From assembly GCA_010645155.1 (NCBI GenBank), contig CM021317.1:797330-861329 (forward strand): 64,000 nucleotides of DNA. The letters are read 5' to 3'. The notes under the pieces are model-generated. The model ran no database searches. It was not told where the DNA came from and saw only the letters and a program-made list of their open reading frames with translations. The DNA comes from Tigriopus japonicus (taxonomy: Eukaryota; Arthropoda; Copepoda; Harpacticoida; Harpacticidae). Of this stretch, positions 14,096 to 27,233 are shown one piece after another (positions within the stretch are counted from its first letter, which is position 1; each line of letters begins with the position of its first letter). A program made the translations under genes and the position numbers.

Positions 14096-16962
14096 CTGTA
14101 AAACGATGAGAAATCGAGAATTATTATCCAATCAATCACTTCCAACAAAACCCAAATCCAGTTCCCGGATACCTAATGCGTTCCAAATGGGACTCTTGGC
14201 ACACCTCACTGGACTGAAGCAAGGTCGCCAATACGAGAGTCTTTGAAAGAACCCAGCGGGTTGACCCCTTCGAAGGTCCATAGTTATGGCACACTCAACT
14301 AAGACCCATGGACCCAAGTTTCAATCGACTGGTCACAATGGGTGTCTCTTTTCACTTGACGTCCGGTTTCCAGACTGTCAACTGACTGAGAATCCCTCGA
14401 AATACGAGAACGGAAGAGAGAGAGAGAGAAAAAACGTTGCCAAGGAGCTTCCGAAGAAAAATAAATCCCTTCTCTGCTCTCTCTTTCTCTCGGTGTTCTT
14501 CCGCGCTTCAAATTGGAACATGGAACAACCAAGTGTCCTTCAGCTAGAAAGGGCACTTTCTACAGCCAATAAATCTGAAGGTATTCGTGGTCCAGAGTCT
14601 AAGTGGGATACTAATTCCGACAGAGATTGAAAGGGTTGGCTATGCCGTATAATTTATTTGTCAGCGTTATTTCTTCCCACTCTGGTTCCAGGTCAAGGTT
14701 ACATTATTATCGTGGAATGGGCCGTTTGCCAGCCTTGAAGCCGTCAAAGGACACGACCAAAAAACGGCCTTTCTCTGGCACCACAACAAAGGCCGTTCTT
14801 CCCCTTTTCTCATGGTCGTTCCTTGAGAGAGAGAAAAAGAGTAGTGGGAAATCAGTTTTTGTACTCAGTAGAGTGAGGAAGTGGGAGGAACCAACCCTCT
14901 TCTTGACGATGAAAACATGGAACCATGTTCTTAGGATTGCATGGCTTAGCATGTGACAACGAACGAGCAATTGATTGATTCCCAAAGACCTTCATATGAA
15001 CTACCAGGAACGTTTTTATTATGGACTCAACCAAAACAAACACGTCTCCAACTGTTATTTACTTATTTCACAAGTGAAGAGTACAAAGGGAGATCAATAG
15101 AATCTGAATAAAAAGCTGCGAAACGAAGTTGAGTCGATCAGATAAACAGAAAATGCAAATGCGCAGGAGTCTTAATAATATCTTGACCATCTTTTTGCCT
15201 GGTTCAACAAAGGCTTTGATAGGTATTTCCTCTTTTCTTCTTGATTTGTTCTATGTCATAGGGGCTTCAATTTTCACTTTGCATCGCCACAATAATAAAC
15301 AAACATTTGGAACACTTTTTCGTACTTGGATTCTTCCTTTGGCAAAATAATTTTCGTGGATCACAAATAGGTCAAAGGATATGAAATGAAACTGTTCACC
15401 TACTTTTCTTACATCGGAATGTTTCCATCAATGTCACCAAAGATTCAGTACAGACCGTCTGTCTTATTGTAATGGATATTTGTCTCTCTATCTTGAAGCC
15501 TTCTTTCCAATGGAGACCTCCAATAGGGGCTCACACAATAAGTAATCAAAGCATTAGAGAGGCTCCTCTGGTTCTTGCGACAGGCCTCACCATTACTCAG
15601 GGGATGACCTCAAATGTGCTGACCAAGTTTTATGACCCACTTTAGCTAATGGGATTATGCACGAGTCAGTGATTCGACGGCCATTTTCGGCTCAGCCCCA
15701 TTTAGTGAAGTTGTTGTTCTACAAAGTTCCTCCCACATCCATGAAGAGCTTTGAAAGGTTGTTAAGTTTGATCAATTTGATAGCTTTTAAATTTCTCTGG
15801 GATATGCTTCGATGAACGACGATGATCACCGGCAATAATTTCAATTAATAACCCTCTTGGGGCTGAGGGCGGACCAAGGGGATATTATTATTGACAAGTC
15901 TGAGCCTGTAATTTGAGATCATAACTGAGCTGAGGCTGTTGTTGTGGAGGTATTGTGTGGTGCTAGATGAGAGAGAGTCCTCTTCAGCTTGGACGATGAA
16001 CCATTACGTTGGAATGTCAAAAAATGGCCAATATGCGCTGAAGGAAGGCAACACTTGAAGGGAAGATGGAGAAAGTGCAATACTTTCAAGAGCCATAATC
16101 CCCCACTTCAAATACTTTTGCGGGCTTCAAGGGGTTTGGTGGGTTTTTCCATCCTTAGGACGAGAAGGTCCCGTGGCAAAACAATCTTCAACCTGATTGC
16201 ACGGGCAAAAATCTCCGGAATTGAGACTTAAACCAGAGAATAACAACGAGAAATAAAAGGACATGAAGTTCATACTTGGCAACTTTCCTTGTGTGAACTA
16301 AATGAACCGCATGAAAAGTTGCCATCAAAGCAATTGCCTTGTAAACTTAAACTTCAGATAATAGCGGACAAAGGAAGCCAGATTGATGTTGCTCAGACAA
16401 GTCCAAAGTGATTTTCTCCCTTATGACAAAAGAGTCATGAAGATTGATACTCAAGATGATCTCCAATGAAAGAGATTTTTTCAAGAAAATAAAGTCCCTC
16501 ACATGGAATAGGCAACAGTTTTAAGCACTGCAATACAGAGATCACCATTATTGTGAATCTCTCTTTCTAGTCTTTAGTTTCAAAGCGTAGAGTACGGCAG
16601 TACTCTCACCTAATAGTTCGTCTGTCATGGAAAGATGTATGAGCACTTCTTTGGTGTCTCACGTTTCTGGACACTAGAGATAACGGAAATGATATTTTCT
16701 GTCTCTTTGAGGGTAAATTGAATTGGATGACGACAGGTCTTGCGAGTTTTCTGCAATCCACACGGGGGAGCAAAAAAGCCTTGAAAGGGATCAGTTCAGT
16801 TGTCATTGGATCAAATGACAGGGTGGCCCAATCTTGACACAATCATCATCTTCCAATCTAAAAACGTTGGCCCCATTTCGGGCCCGAACTCTAGCTCAAT
16901 CGCTCATTCATGGACAGATTATGAAGTACACGGCTTTTCACAGAGAGAGTTGACAAACCCTT
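14096..16962. other. No supported gene
   Basis: I find only short overlapping frames. The region presumably contains upstream intron of the minus-strand acidic-protein gene. A minus-strand frame at 16625-16750 preceded by an acceptor-like TTGCAG could be a terminal exon, but nothing corroborates it. Confidence 0.4.
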
Positions 16963-17256
16963 CAATGGATTAGTTCGGTCGGACGAATTCAGCTAGGGAT
17001 TCTTGGGGCCAAATGACTAGGGATGTGTCGGAGCCTAGACTTGCCCTTCAACAAAGTTGATAGAAAAAATGTTGAAAACCCCCGAGCTTGATTAAACTTT
17101 GGTTTATTAACAACCTGGGATCAAGCTATAAAAGAACTTTTCTCTCGTGTAACAAAATTCAAACCTGTGAACACCAAAGCCTGAGATCTGACCAACCTCT
17201 AGTTATTTGGCCCCAAGAACCCCCAGCTGAATTCGTCCGACCGACCTAATCCATTG
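16963..17256. mobile_element. MITE with about 60-bp terminal inverted repeats
   Basis: The ends (about 16963-17024 and 17195-17256) are reverse complements over roughly 60 bp with only a few mismatches. They share the blocks TCGGTCGGACGAATTCAGCT and TTCTTGGGGCCAAAT. The element is about 294 bp, has no coding capacity and has an AT-rich centre. No clear target-site duplication was found, so the superfamily is undecided. Confidence 0.8.
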
Positions 17257-20054
17257 CAATTCAAGTACATACTTGCCTTACCATCATGAGCATAAAACCG
17301 ATAAAAAAACCAATCTGTCGGCAATCAGATAAGAAATGACACAAGAACACAATCTATGATGGAACCTCACTTGCTCACAACAGATAGTCGTGTTACCAAA
17401 AAAACCGAAAGAATTCAAGATGAAAAATGCAAAGTATCGCTGAAAATGATTTTGCAACCTCTCTTGTCACACTTTTGTCTTGAATTTCTAGTTTATTGAT
17501 TGGCTAGCCTTTTCCCTCAATCATTATAAGATTTGAGTGAACAACACTGCGTTCATTCCCGATGATCAATATAATAATTGAAAGACACGAATTGCTGCTG
17601 CCTGCTTTCGGCCAAAATTAAAACGCATTTTACTTATCAAAGCGCAACAATGTTTATGTGTTTTTCAAACAATGTCAGTTTTGTAATGAATCAATAATTG
17701 TTGACGACAGCCTAATGCTTGAGGTGGATCGTTCAAGGCCCCGATATTCAAATCAGCCGCTCTTTGGTTGGTCAACATTGCTGTGTCAAGGAGCTCTTCG
17801 AGCTCAGATGTCTCGTATCTTCCATTCGTACAATGAACGATTAGCATAAGCAAATTGACTGAGAGTCTTAGGCCTAGGCGATTTCAACACCCTTATGTTT
17901 GAGTGACAGGCCTGGCTAAATTTACGGCTTCTGCTGAGAAAGGCAGCCAATTCGGAGCTCAAAAAAGGCACGTCGTCCGTCTCGGAGAGACAATCTCCAA
18001 TGAAATATGGGATAGCTTCTCCCGCATATTTATGATGTCTGGCGACAACTCCAAACCCACTGATCGAAATGCAAATCCATGGAGTGCGATTAATCCCGAT
18101 TTTCATGGCACCAAGAAGACAGGGTGTTTCAACTAAAACGGATTTACACATGCGTAATGCTGGGCAGATTTTTAGGTAATGGTGACGATGAGAGGTCCGG
18201 TGGAAAGAAGCAAACCAGTGATACCAGAACTTTACGAACAAATCTTGCCAAAACAATATCGAAAAAGAGTCAGATTCGGCTAGATGGAAGCAAATTGTTA
18301 CTGTCATGGTTTGGCATTTCAACAAACAAATTTGAAAACCTAAGTTGTAATGATTTAAAGCAATTCAGATGTTCTACACAGAATACTTTACTTGAAAGAA
18401 TGAATTTCAGATCAAAACTGCTTGTTTGAACAATGAAAATTTTCCTTTAGGCAATACCTTACTAGGTTTTTCCTTCTGTTTTGAAAGTGGAACATATTTA
18501 AAATGAAAAGTAAGTGTTTTCTGTTAATTGGCATTTGCCATTATTTAACTTGAAACTACTGATTTTGAAATATCTGGCAACACTCCTTTGTTGTTCTTTC
18601 GTCCGGACCTCACATCGTCACCATTACCAATTTTTATTTTCAAGCCATTGTTTGGTGAATATGGTAATTAAATGTTTTAAATAGTGGTACAAAAACCTTG
18701 ACAATTTATTTGAAAAAGTATTTTCAGAGTTCTACAGTTTTAATTATCAGGTGTCAGAATATTCAACCAAAAGAGGAAATTAAAAAAAAAAAACGCTACA
18801 GCACCACCATTTTTATCAATTATATGTGTTTGCTAATGTAATGTAGTGCATTTATTTGTTTACTTCATTTTTACCCAAAGTAATTATAAACCCTTTCATA
18901 ACAGAGTTAGGCAGAACTAGGAACTAGTGAAACTTTCGATCCAAGACCATGATTAAGACCGTTTGTGTGAGCCACAATTTCAAATGATAGGTTCAAAACA
19001 TTACAGAACATATGAAAATTGTCATGGAACCCTGGGCAAGGTGGCAAAATGAGAGTGAGGAGGACTCCCACGTTGGTCAAGGCCATTATCTTTGAGATCA
19101 CATGAAATCCGGCTTGATCCATAAACAAGATGGCTAAAGGCTAAAGGATGGACCAGAGAAACAATGCAAAGTTTAGTTCAAAAACCTTTCCTAGCCTTCG
19201 TTCTAAGGGTCTTTTAAAACTTCTCTTGGAAGACCATTTGATTTCTAATTATCTGTCTGATCATAAGACAATCTTAAACAAGAACAGAGGCGGGGGGCTT
19301 CAACTGATCATTGTTTTAGGTGAGTCATCATAATGGCTTTTGAAACGCCCTGTTATGTACGGAGTCTGGAGGGCATTCCCAATGGAATGGGTGAGAGAAG
19401 AGCCAGAGGAGGCTGCTCTCCAGGATCACTGTTGAGCCGGATTAAAGCGTGAAGGTCAAGAGACTCGCTCGTCGACTCGAATTTGTTGGGAATGACATTT
19501 GGAAAAAGGGCCTGATTCACTGTGAAGAAGAAACGTCACACATCAAGCGTGAACACCACAAACGAACACCCAAGTCAATTCAATACCACAGGCTTATAAT
19601 AAAAGGATCGGCATATCCTCTTGTGTCTGCTACATAGTGAATGAAGAGGGAGAACAGCTACTACATGTTCAAACAGGAGGTGGATTAGAGCCATTATAGT
19701 GAAAGAGGACGCGCATGATATTCCTTTTATTCGTTCAAGTACCACGGTCTCTTCACATAGCACAAGAAGGAAAGTGTCAAAAATTAGTGAAAACACAAAA
19801 AAATAATTGGAAATTTAAAACAAGCCCATGAATTTCAGAAAACAAGAGACTTTCAAACGTAGTGATGCCATTGAAAAAGCGCTACTAAGATAGTATTTCA
19901 TTTTTTGACGTTCTCTCCATGGTCTGCAGCAATTATATGGAGACACTTGGGTCCATATGGAATCAACCAATCTCAGAAGTATACTCTTCTAATCACAGTG
20001 GTTCTAAGCGTGACGATCTTTAGAGGCTGTAGTGAACGACCAACGAATGAACAA

Positions 20055-20073
20055 ACGAACGAACGAACGAACG
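20055..20073. repeat. (GAAC)n microsatellite
   Basis: A short tandem array of the tetranucleotide GAAC with nearly five uninterrupted units. It is flanked by degenerate copies of the same unit on its left side. Confidence 0.9.
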
Positions 20074-21117
20074 CCATTCAGGTGTGAGCAAATAAATTTC
20101 GGGTAATTCGCCAATGATGACATGACAATTGCACACGCACGCACATGACAAAGAAGGGAAAAAATGATTGTTGAGCACCCACTCAAAATTCTTGCTCAAT
20201 GTCAAGATTCTCATCGAAACATGCCAGTCAGTAGTGTCACGTCTTAAGGATTTGAGCCAAAGGTGGGCCTAATTAAGTAAATCACGTGATTTTTTAAAAC
20301 CTTCTAGTTGAATGGAATGGATTATGACGGAAAACAAAGTAAAATAAAAGTAATCAAGACCACCAGCTTTTGTCTTAAAATTGTAAAAAAGGACTGAAAA
20401 AAAAATGCGATTACCGTCGTTTCAGGATGGATCATTAGAGCTGATGATAATATGTGGTTTGTTGGTGCTTATAATGACTTTTTCAATGAACAGTCTCAAT
20501 ATAAAATACATCCAAGCATCCTGGAGAGTTGCCTGGATACCAAAGAAAACATTTCAAAAAAAAGATCCTCTCACGTTCTGCCAACATTGGTTTCATCCAA
20601 CCACACAACACGATCAAGTCATTTAAGCAAAACCTAGAATTAGCTGTTTGCTATCGTTCTTTTCAATCTAAAATGGACAGACCACCTCACTAGATTCTTA
20701 AAAATCATCGATTCGCCCTTTCCAACAAACCAGAAAGTCCAAAAAAAGTATGATGCAATGACCAAAGTAAACAAACCGCAATTTTTTGTACTAAACAAAT
20801 TCAACAAATTTTAGGTCTGGCATTCGAGACTTTTTCGCGTGAAGGTCCAGAACAAAGAGACGCTCAATCAACATCAAACAAGCATAATTGAAAAGCAAAA
20901 TGAGCAAAAAAATTACGCACAATCTTTGTCGTGTGAGAAAAGCATATTTGCCAAGTTGTACCTAATACTACTACAAGCGTAATCACTCAAACACATACTA
21001 CTTAGAAAGATCAGGAAATGGTTGTTGAGCTCTCGCTACCCAAAGAAGATGACGAGTCATTTGGCAAACAAAGAGCTCAACCAATGGTCCAAATATGCAC
21101 GACTAATAGAACGCATG

Positions 21118-21146
21118 TCATCATCATCATCATCATCATCATCATC
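21118..21146. repeat. (TCA)n microsatellite
   Basis: About ten uninterrupted TCA units. Open frames across this tract that read as poly-Ile or poly-Met are artefacts of the repeat. Confidence 0.9.
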
Positions 21147-22594
21147 TTCAGAAGACTCTCTGGTAACAACAACATAAACCAGACATTCATTCGACACTCA
21201 ACAAGAAAGAGGGAGGAAATCTTTGCCCCTTTCAGAAGGTCACTGTGGAAAATGAAACGAATTTGAAAGAAATGCATTCTTCGCCCACAGTGCCATCCAT
21301 CCATCCATTATGGTTTCGGAGAAGCTCATCTCATTCAAATCGAGCAATTTCTCCTTCTCCTTCCTCGTTCCCCACATCTTCGATATAGGTCACAATTAGA
21401 GCACTTGAGAAGAGAGAAGTGAATTTGGGCTTGACATATGGAGGTGTGTGGCTGCTTTGGCTTGGGGCTTGAGAACTCTAAAATTTGCTCATTTTCATTG
21501 AAGCTGAAAGGTGAAACCCCTAATCAGAGTACCCAGAATCTGAAACGATGCACCTCTCTTTCGACAAGGGTGGATGACGAATTTGAAGCCACCAGAGATC
21601 ATTTTCCCCTTCAAGTGTTTTTCGCCCTCTATTCCAAGGTTTGAACAACAGTGTTGGCCTAAATCAAGAATAGTTGAACAAGGTTTATTCTTTTGAAAGT
21701 ACCATTAACTTTTCATAATGATAAATCGCGAGTGAGCTGTCAAGGATTTCAACCAAAAAATATTTGTTAAAAAATAGAAAACGTAGGAGATATCAATTAG
21801 TACCGGTACACCATGGATACAGAAAAAGATGCTAGTAATGAAAAGAAATGTAAAAAAGAGTAGAAGCAAGATGGCTTTTGAGATCAATAAATATACTGTA
21901 TATTAATGGATAATTCAGGCATAATTATATTTTTAGGTCGCAATTTTATTTTGAATTATTTTTTTTGATCCTTTGATCTGAAATGTCTTCAACAAAATAA
22001 AGAAAGAAGGACACATAAACGGGGCAATTTTCATGCCGCACATATCAGTCAAAGTTTTCTAAAAGCACACGGGCTTTTTTGAATGGACTTGAAAACATCA
22101 CTTTTTTAAGTTCAGATGAATACTTGGGATAAATTGATGAATTACTAACACTTTTTGAAAGCAAAGTTTATAATTCTACAACCGTGCAAAAAATATAAAC
22201 TATGCTTACTTTGTCTTTTAAGCCACTAGGTGACGCTGCACAAGCACCAACCTATGAGTAGAACACATTCCTTTCAATTCGAGTTCCTCGCGACAAATTC
22301 ATAGTTCAGCGAAAAAGGAAACAATGTTCGTCCGTCATTCCCATTGTGAAATGAACTTTGAGGAAGCCCTCTTTTCCTTCAAGAATGTCAATTGCCCCAC
22401 GAGAACGAACCCTTTTGCTCTTAAGTAACTCTCAGCCTTAATTATCATTTAGATAACACTCTGGGCGTGTGAAACGGGGTCCCATTCGGTGAAATGATGT
22501 CAAAACCTCGCTTAAGCCGATTGGAAGCAAGATATCAGGGTGCAGACACGCCATAGAAGGGGAAAGCCGAGCGAGTCTGGTAATTGACTTCAAT

Positions 22595-23011
22595 TTGAAG
22601 AGTCTACTTCGTCTGGCCCAGAACTTTTTTTGTGCGTGGCAAACGCCAGAGATCACTTTTTTGCTTCCGAAACATTCCCAAGAAGACCTCCCCAATTCTG
22701 GAGTTGGGAGTTATCGCCTTCATGTCATCTTGAAACGTTCTGTTCATAAAAAAGAGACTCCATGTTCTGATGAATGGCCAGGGTTGACCCCAATACGCAT
22801 TGGAAGAAGCATTGGAAGTAATGGCAGCGTAGAACCAGGAGCAACAACATGTGCGGCTGTCAGTCCATGGACTCAAGTTCGACCACCAATCGCTCCTTGG
22901 TTCATGACATCCGCAGGAAACCTCGCATCCCATCCAATCCTCCCCGTTGCTAGTTTTACGTACATGCTTGACATAGTTCCTCCTGATCATCGATGTCTTC
23001 CCCGCAATTGA
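22595..23011. other. Region open on both strands; coding strand undecided
   Basis: The plus strand is open for 138 codons and the aligned antisense frame for 128 codons (22604-22990). The minus-strand translation contains a Trp/Cys-rich part (WWSNLSPWTDSRTCCC) that loosely recalls a thrombospondin repeat but lacks the proper cysteine spacing. The plus-strand translation has no recognisable domain. One strand may carry a real exon; the sequence alone does not decide which. Confidence 0.25.
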
Positions 23012-25665
23012 GTTTCACTCCAACAGCAAGTACATTTGGAAAGAAAACAACCTCTTACCAAAGACAATGCCAATGGATCACAATTGTGATGGGCGATCTC
23101 CGGATCAACTTTGATGATTATAGTTTGTGAAGATAAAAAATCAAAACATTAAATTGATATCTGTGATTAGACGAGACTAGAGACCCTCGTGAAGTCAGAG
23201 GCGCGCAAGGTTGGGGCCAATCAAGATGATGTTATGATTGGCTAAAATCTATGTTTGACCCTGCTTTCAGTCATTAACATAGAGTTCTCATGCTCAAGAA
23301 CGGTAAAAAGGGTCTCCTTTTCTGACTTTGAAGCATAAATTTAGTTTCTTTTCAGAGCCCAAGTCTTCAATACTTTGGCATGTACACCTTGCCACTTATG
23401 TCGCATCATGCACATTCCCACTATATGCAACACAAGATTCTTAATATCGGACGAAGTCATATGGATTATTTCTGATTATTGCCAAGAAGGCGATTTTTCT
23501 GTCCAAAACCTTTCCTTATTTTTTTGGTAGTCATAATCCCACAAGTCCCTGAAAACAGGGTTTCTAGGCAAGACTCAAGTCAGCTGAATTTGTTTACAAT
23601 GACGTCATATCCAGAAAACAGCTGCTTTAAGCTTTTCAAGACAAAGAATAACCTACCAAACTTGGCCGATATTTAAGTTCAAGTCGCCTTTAGGTTGGGG
23701 TCCAATGCAAAAAACAAATGGGATGCTCTTTTATTGGATTGGTCCTCCACATCATCTTGGGTCCTGAGGACTCTTGATTCGTTAGAAAAATACAGGCAAA
23801 TTCTCACTCTCACTGAATAAGCGTTAAATCAGACACAAGAAAAAATCTGAAATCACTTTTTTGCGGCCAATGAGAAATCTTGAACCGATTAAATTTATCG
23901 TTCAAAGCCTTTAAAATGTTCAACACTTGATCACTTAAACAAACTGGGGCGCCTTTTTTGTGGCTCAAACCACAAAAAGAGGGGCTCAAAAAACGAGTTT
24001 CAACGCGCATTCACGAATCTGATCGGCCAATTTCTTAGCGCCCAAATATTTCCAATCGAAGCATCTCAAAACACAGATCTCACTTCGTGGTCTTCTTTCT
24101 CACGCAAAAAGGACCAAATTTTCGATCTCTCCTCAAAAAGCGGACTGTTTTAAGAATGAAACATGGACCCAAAGAGAACAATCTGAGCCCAATTTTATTT
24201 GAAAACCCGTTTCAGTCGAGTTAGAACTCCACCAACTCTCATTACCCGTTCAGATAAGCGATTCCAACAACTCTCCGTGAAGTCAGTTGGGTGACGACGA
24301 GAATCTAGATTGGATTAAGATATCAGCAGATTTATCGAACATCAATGATCCAAATATGGAGATCTTTAAAATCAAGTCAACATGTGTCTCATTTACACAA
24401 CCCATCTAGCTCCTGGGGCGATATCTATGCCGGGGTCCAATAAGGCTTAAAAGCTGTGCAAGCGGATCCTCTTGCTGACATAGTTTTGTCGAGTCAGTAA
24501 CAAAGGACGAATGAATCCAAGTATTGGGCAAATATACTCAGACTTCAAAAGCAATTATTGATTTGTCTTTTTCATTTCTTAAAGGAACAATCCGACTTCA
24601 ACACTACTATGAGAATGAAAATTCTTTAAAAACTATTTTTCACTTAGTGCACTCTGAAGGATGTCAAAACAAAGTGAGGGGAAGCGAATTTCAGGCCACG
24701 TGTTTGGAATGTTGGCGGGGGTTAGCCCCAAAAATGGTGGTGAACTGTCAGGAAGACTCAAGATCATGATTGTGGTCGTGATCTCTTCATTTTCTAACCA
24801 GACCGCCGAGGTAAAAAAAAAACATCCCAGAGATTTGATCACAGTTGCTTGATTCGAGCTCTGATACACTGACATGGACTTCTATCTTACTGGACAAAGT
24901 ACGACTCCCTCAATTGTACAACAATAGGCTTATCTGCAGAAAGCAAATTGCCAGAACTGTACTAAAAATGTTGCTTGGAGTTGTTCTGAGCTCATCAATT
25001 CAGATCCATCTTTTAAAATTTCCCGACATTGTAGCCAAAACTCGTCAAGGATTGAGACATGAAAATAAATTTGAAAGCAAACACGCTTAAATACCAAGTT
25101 TCGAAGTTTCTGTCAATTCCATTCAGTCCATGACTAAAGGCGTCCCTTTAGGTGGCGCATCTTCGAACCCGTATCTTTGTGTGTAGATGGCAAGTTGGTT
25201 ATCTTTCAACATTTTTCGACGCCTCATGAAGGGCTTGTTACACTTAGTACATCAGCCCATGAAGTCCCTGAATAAATCTATTCTCTGGTAGCCAAGATAC
25301 CATACAGACAACAGATCATAACTGATGGGGGCCTTCTGGAGGACTCTTCCGTTTCTTTTCTGGCATCGTTGAAGATCTCAGGAGTTGTCCACGCATCCTC
25401 CAGAATAACCAATTCCTCAAAGGTAACGAGCGGAATATTTCTTTTAGCAATAGAGCAAGATGGATTTTAGACGTGTTTGACCGGCATAAAATAATATAAA
25501 ATGCTCATAATCTATCTTGAGAAAAAAGTAATGGCTTTGTGAATAATGACGTGGAAGGGCTGGGTTTCTACACTAAAAAAAAAAGCTTCTGTTGCTCTCG
25601 TCGTCAACCCGAATCAACCATCCAAAAAAGACAGTTTTTGATCGAGTGGGGAGGGCGAACAAAAA
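23012..25665. other. No supported gene
   Basis: Only short unrelated frames are present. A CTCF-core-like word lies at 25148-25158 next to ATCTTTGTGT, a word also found near 26495 and 41540. Confidence 0.4.
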
Positions 25666-25981
25666 ATGACATATGACTTGATCATGGCGGGAAAAGAGAA
25701 AACCGACCGAACCAACTCTTTTGTGGACCTCTATGCAAAATACCTAGAACAGGGTGTTCAGGGAGGATTTCACCCGGGTGAGAACGATCAGCCAATCGGG
25801 AGGTTCCAACAACGACACCAACAACAAAGAAGACGACGATTTTCTCGGTCGGTTAGAAATAAATGACGTCGCAGAGGAACTGGCTCCAAGATGCAAACGA
25901 TTGCCCAGTTTTGTCGTCAATTCGTCTTCTGGAGGACCCGAGTTAAACCAATCATTTGGGTTAATGACCGAGACAATTTAG
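25666..25981 (+). pseudogene. Candidate coding sequence with an apparent 1-base frameshift
   Basis: An ATG frame starting at 25666 reads as ordinary protein for about 29 codons, to a Leu-Glu-Gln near 25752. The next frame then reads smoothly to a stop at 25981, with an Asn/Asp-rich segment followed by LEINDVAEEL. The switch falls at a GGG run, so a one-base change there would join both parts into about 103 codons. Alternatives are a pseudogene, a sequencing error, or two exons with an unseen junction. I recognise no family. Confidence 0.35.
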
Positions 25982-27200
25982 CACCCTCGGCTAGAAGCCA
26001 AATGAACAACAGCTCCAGGGGAATTAGCAAGTTGTCACTCGGCGTTTGGCAAGATTTTGTGGAAAAAAACGTCCAGATTTTCCCCACTTGATAAGGTTTG
26101 GAATGAGAGTGGTTGAACTCATTATCCTCCTGAAGATCGGTGTCACCACTAACAACATCATCATCATTTACTCGTTCACCAACCAACGAAGGAGATGTTT
26201 TCTCCATTGAAGCATTTCTCCCTAAAGCACTTTGTTACGAGTCCATTGACTGGTATTTAATAGGGAAAACTGCCGACCGATATTATAAAATATGGATAAA
26301 TTCCAAAAATAGTGATGGGTCGAATCGGCTTTTTCGGTTTCGAGGTTTTTTTTGCTTACTGTTTATCCTCTCATATTGTTGATATTGAGTAACGGTGAGT
26401 TGGTGAAAATATTCAAGAGAGTATTGAGAAACGAAAATATAAAATCAGAGATCGGGCCACCTTTTTTCGGCTTCGAATGCGAATCAAATGAGCATCTTTG
26501 TGTCTAAAATTTATCTTTATCTCTAAGAATTAGCTAAACCGTTTTGACCAAAAAAATCACTTCATTCAATGATCCATCTGAAATGACAACGCATCACTGG
26601 ATTTTATAGTTTCTATTATAAAAAGACACTATTGTCAATTCAATACTTTAAGTATCGAATCGACATCGTGTCGAATCCTGTGATTTCTATCCGAGTCCAT
26701 CTCTACTAAAATGCAAGATTTTACTAATTCCAAAGACCTAACTACTTCGTCTTAGATTATGATAAATGGTCCCCAAATATATTTGAGTATGACTTTACTT
26801 TGGCATGAAAGGTTCCTTATCCGGTAGCTGGCCTGATTTTTGGACAAGATGCAGTATTTTTGTTGGTTGGTGTGTTGACTTTTCTTAGGTAAGTTTGTGT
26901 CGATTGGGTCGAGTTTTTTTCTTCTTTTTTCTCCCTTTGGCTTCTTTTCCTGAGGAGGTCGTTCATTGACTTTTTGACCTTGTTAGGGTGTCAATCGTCG
27001 TCGAGCAGCAATAAAACTCGGATCAATCCCGATCGCGTACTTTGACTTCAGGAATTGGGAGAAAAAATAGCAAACCCTCTTTTCCCCTTTTTTCTTTCTC
27101 GTCGTCGAGTTGAGAAATGTGACCCTTGATTGGCCATTCTGCCAGGATCGCAAGTGTAAACAGGAAGTTCAATGGATGGATGGAGTGTAATCCAAGAGGA

Positions 27201-27233
<33 letters not shown>

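Larger units (their letters stand above)
17257..22594. other. No supported gene; microsatellites
   Basis: The largest frame (17804-18325, minus, 173 codons) has no recognisable family and an atypical composition, so I do not call it a gene. AT-rich, A- and T-run-rich DNA dominates 18430-18870 and 21660-22200. Two microsatellites are listed separately. Confidence 0.4.

Noticed and set aside
16625..16750. Possible minus-strand terminal exon of 42 codons after TTGCAG
   Set aside because: The translation looks protein-like, but the length is within chance, an overlapping frame is longer, and no partner exon was found.
25917..26207. Minus-strand ORF with protein-like N-terminus
   Set aside because: It overlaps the better supported plus-strand candidate, and no donor or downstream exon could be identified.
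26310..26707. Possible hAT element with TAGTGATGG-type ends
   Set aside because: The two ends match only loosely and the flanking octamers differ.
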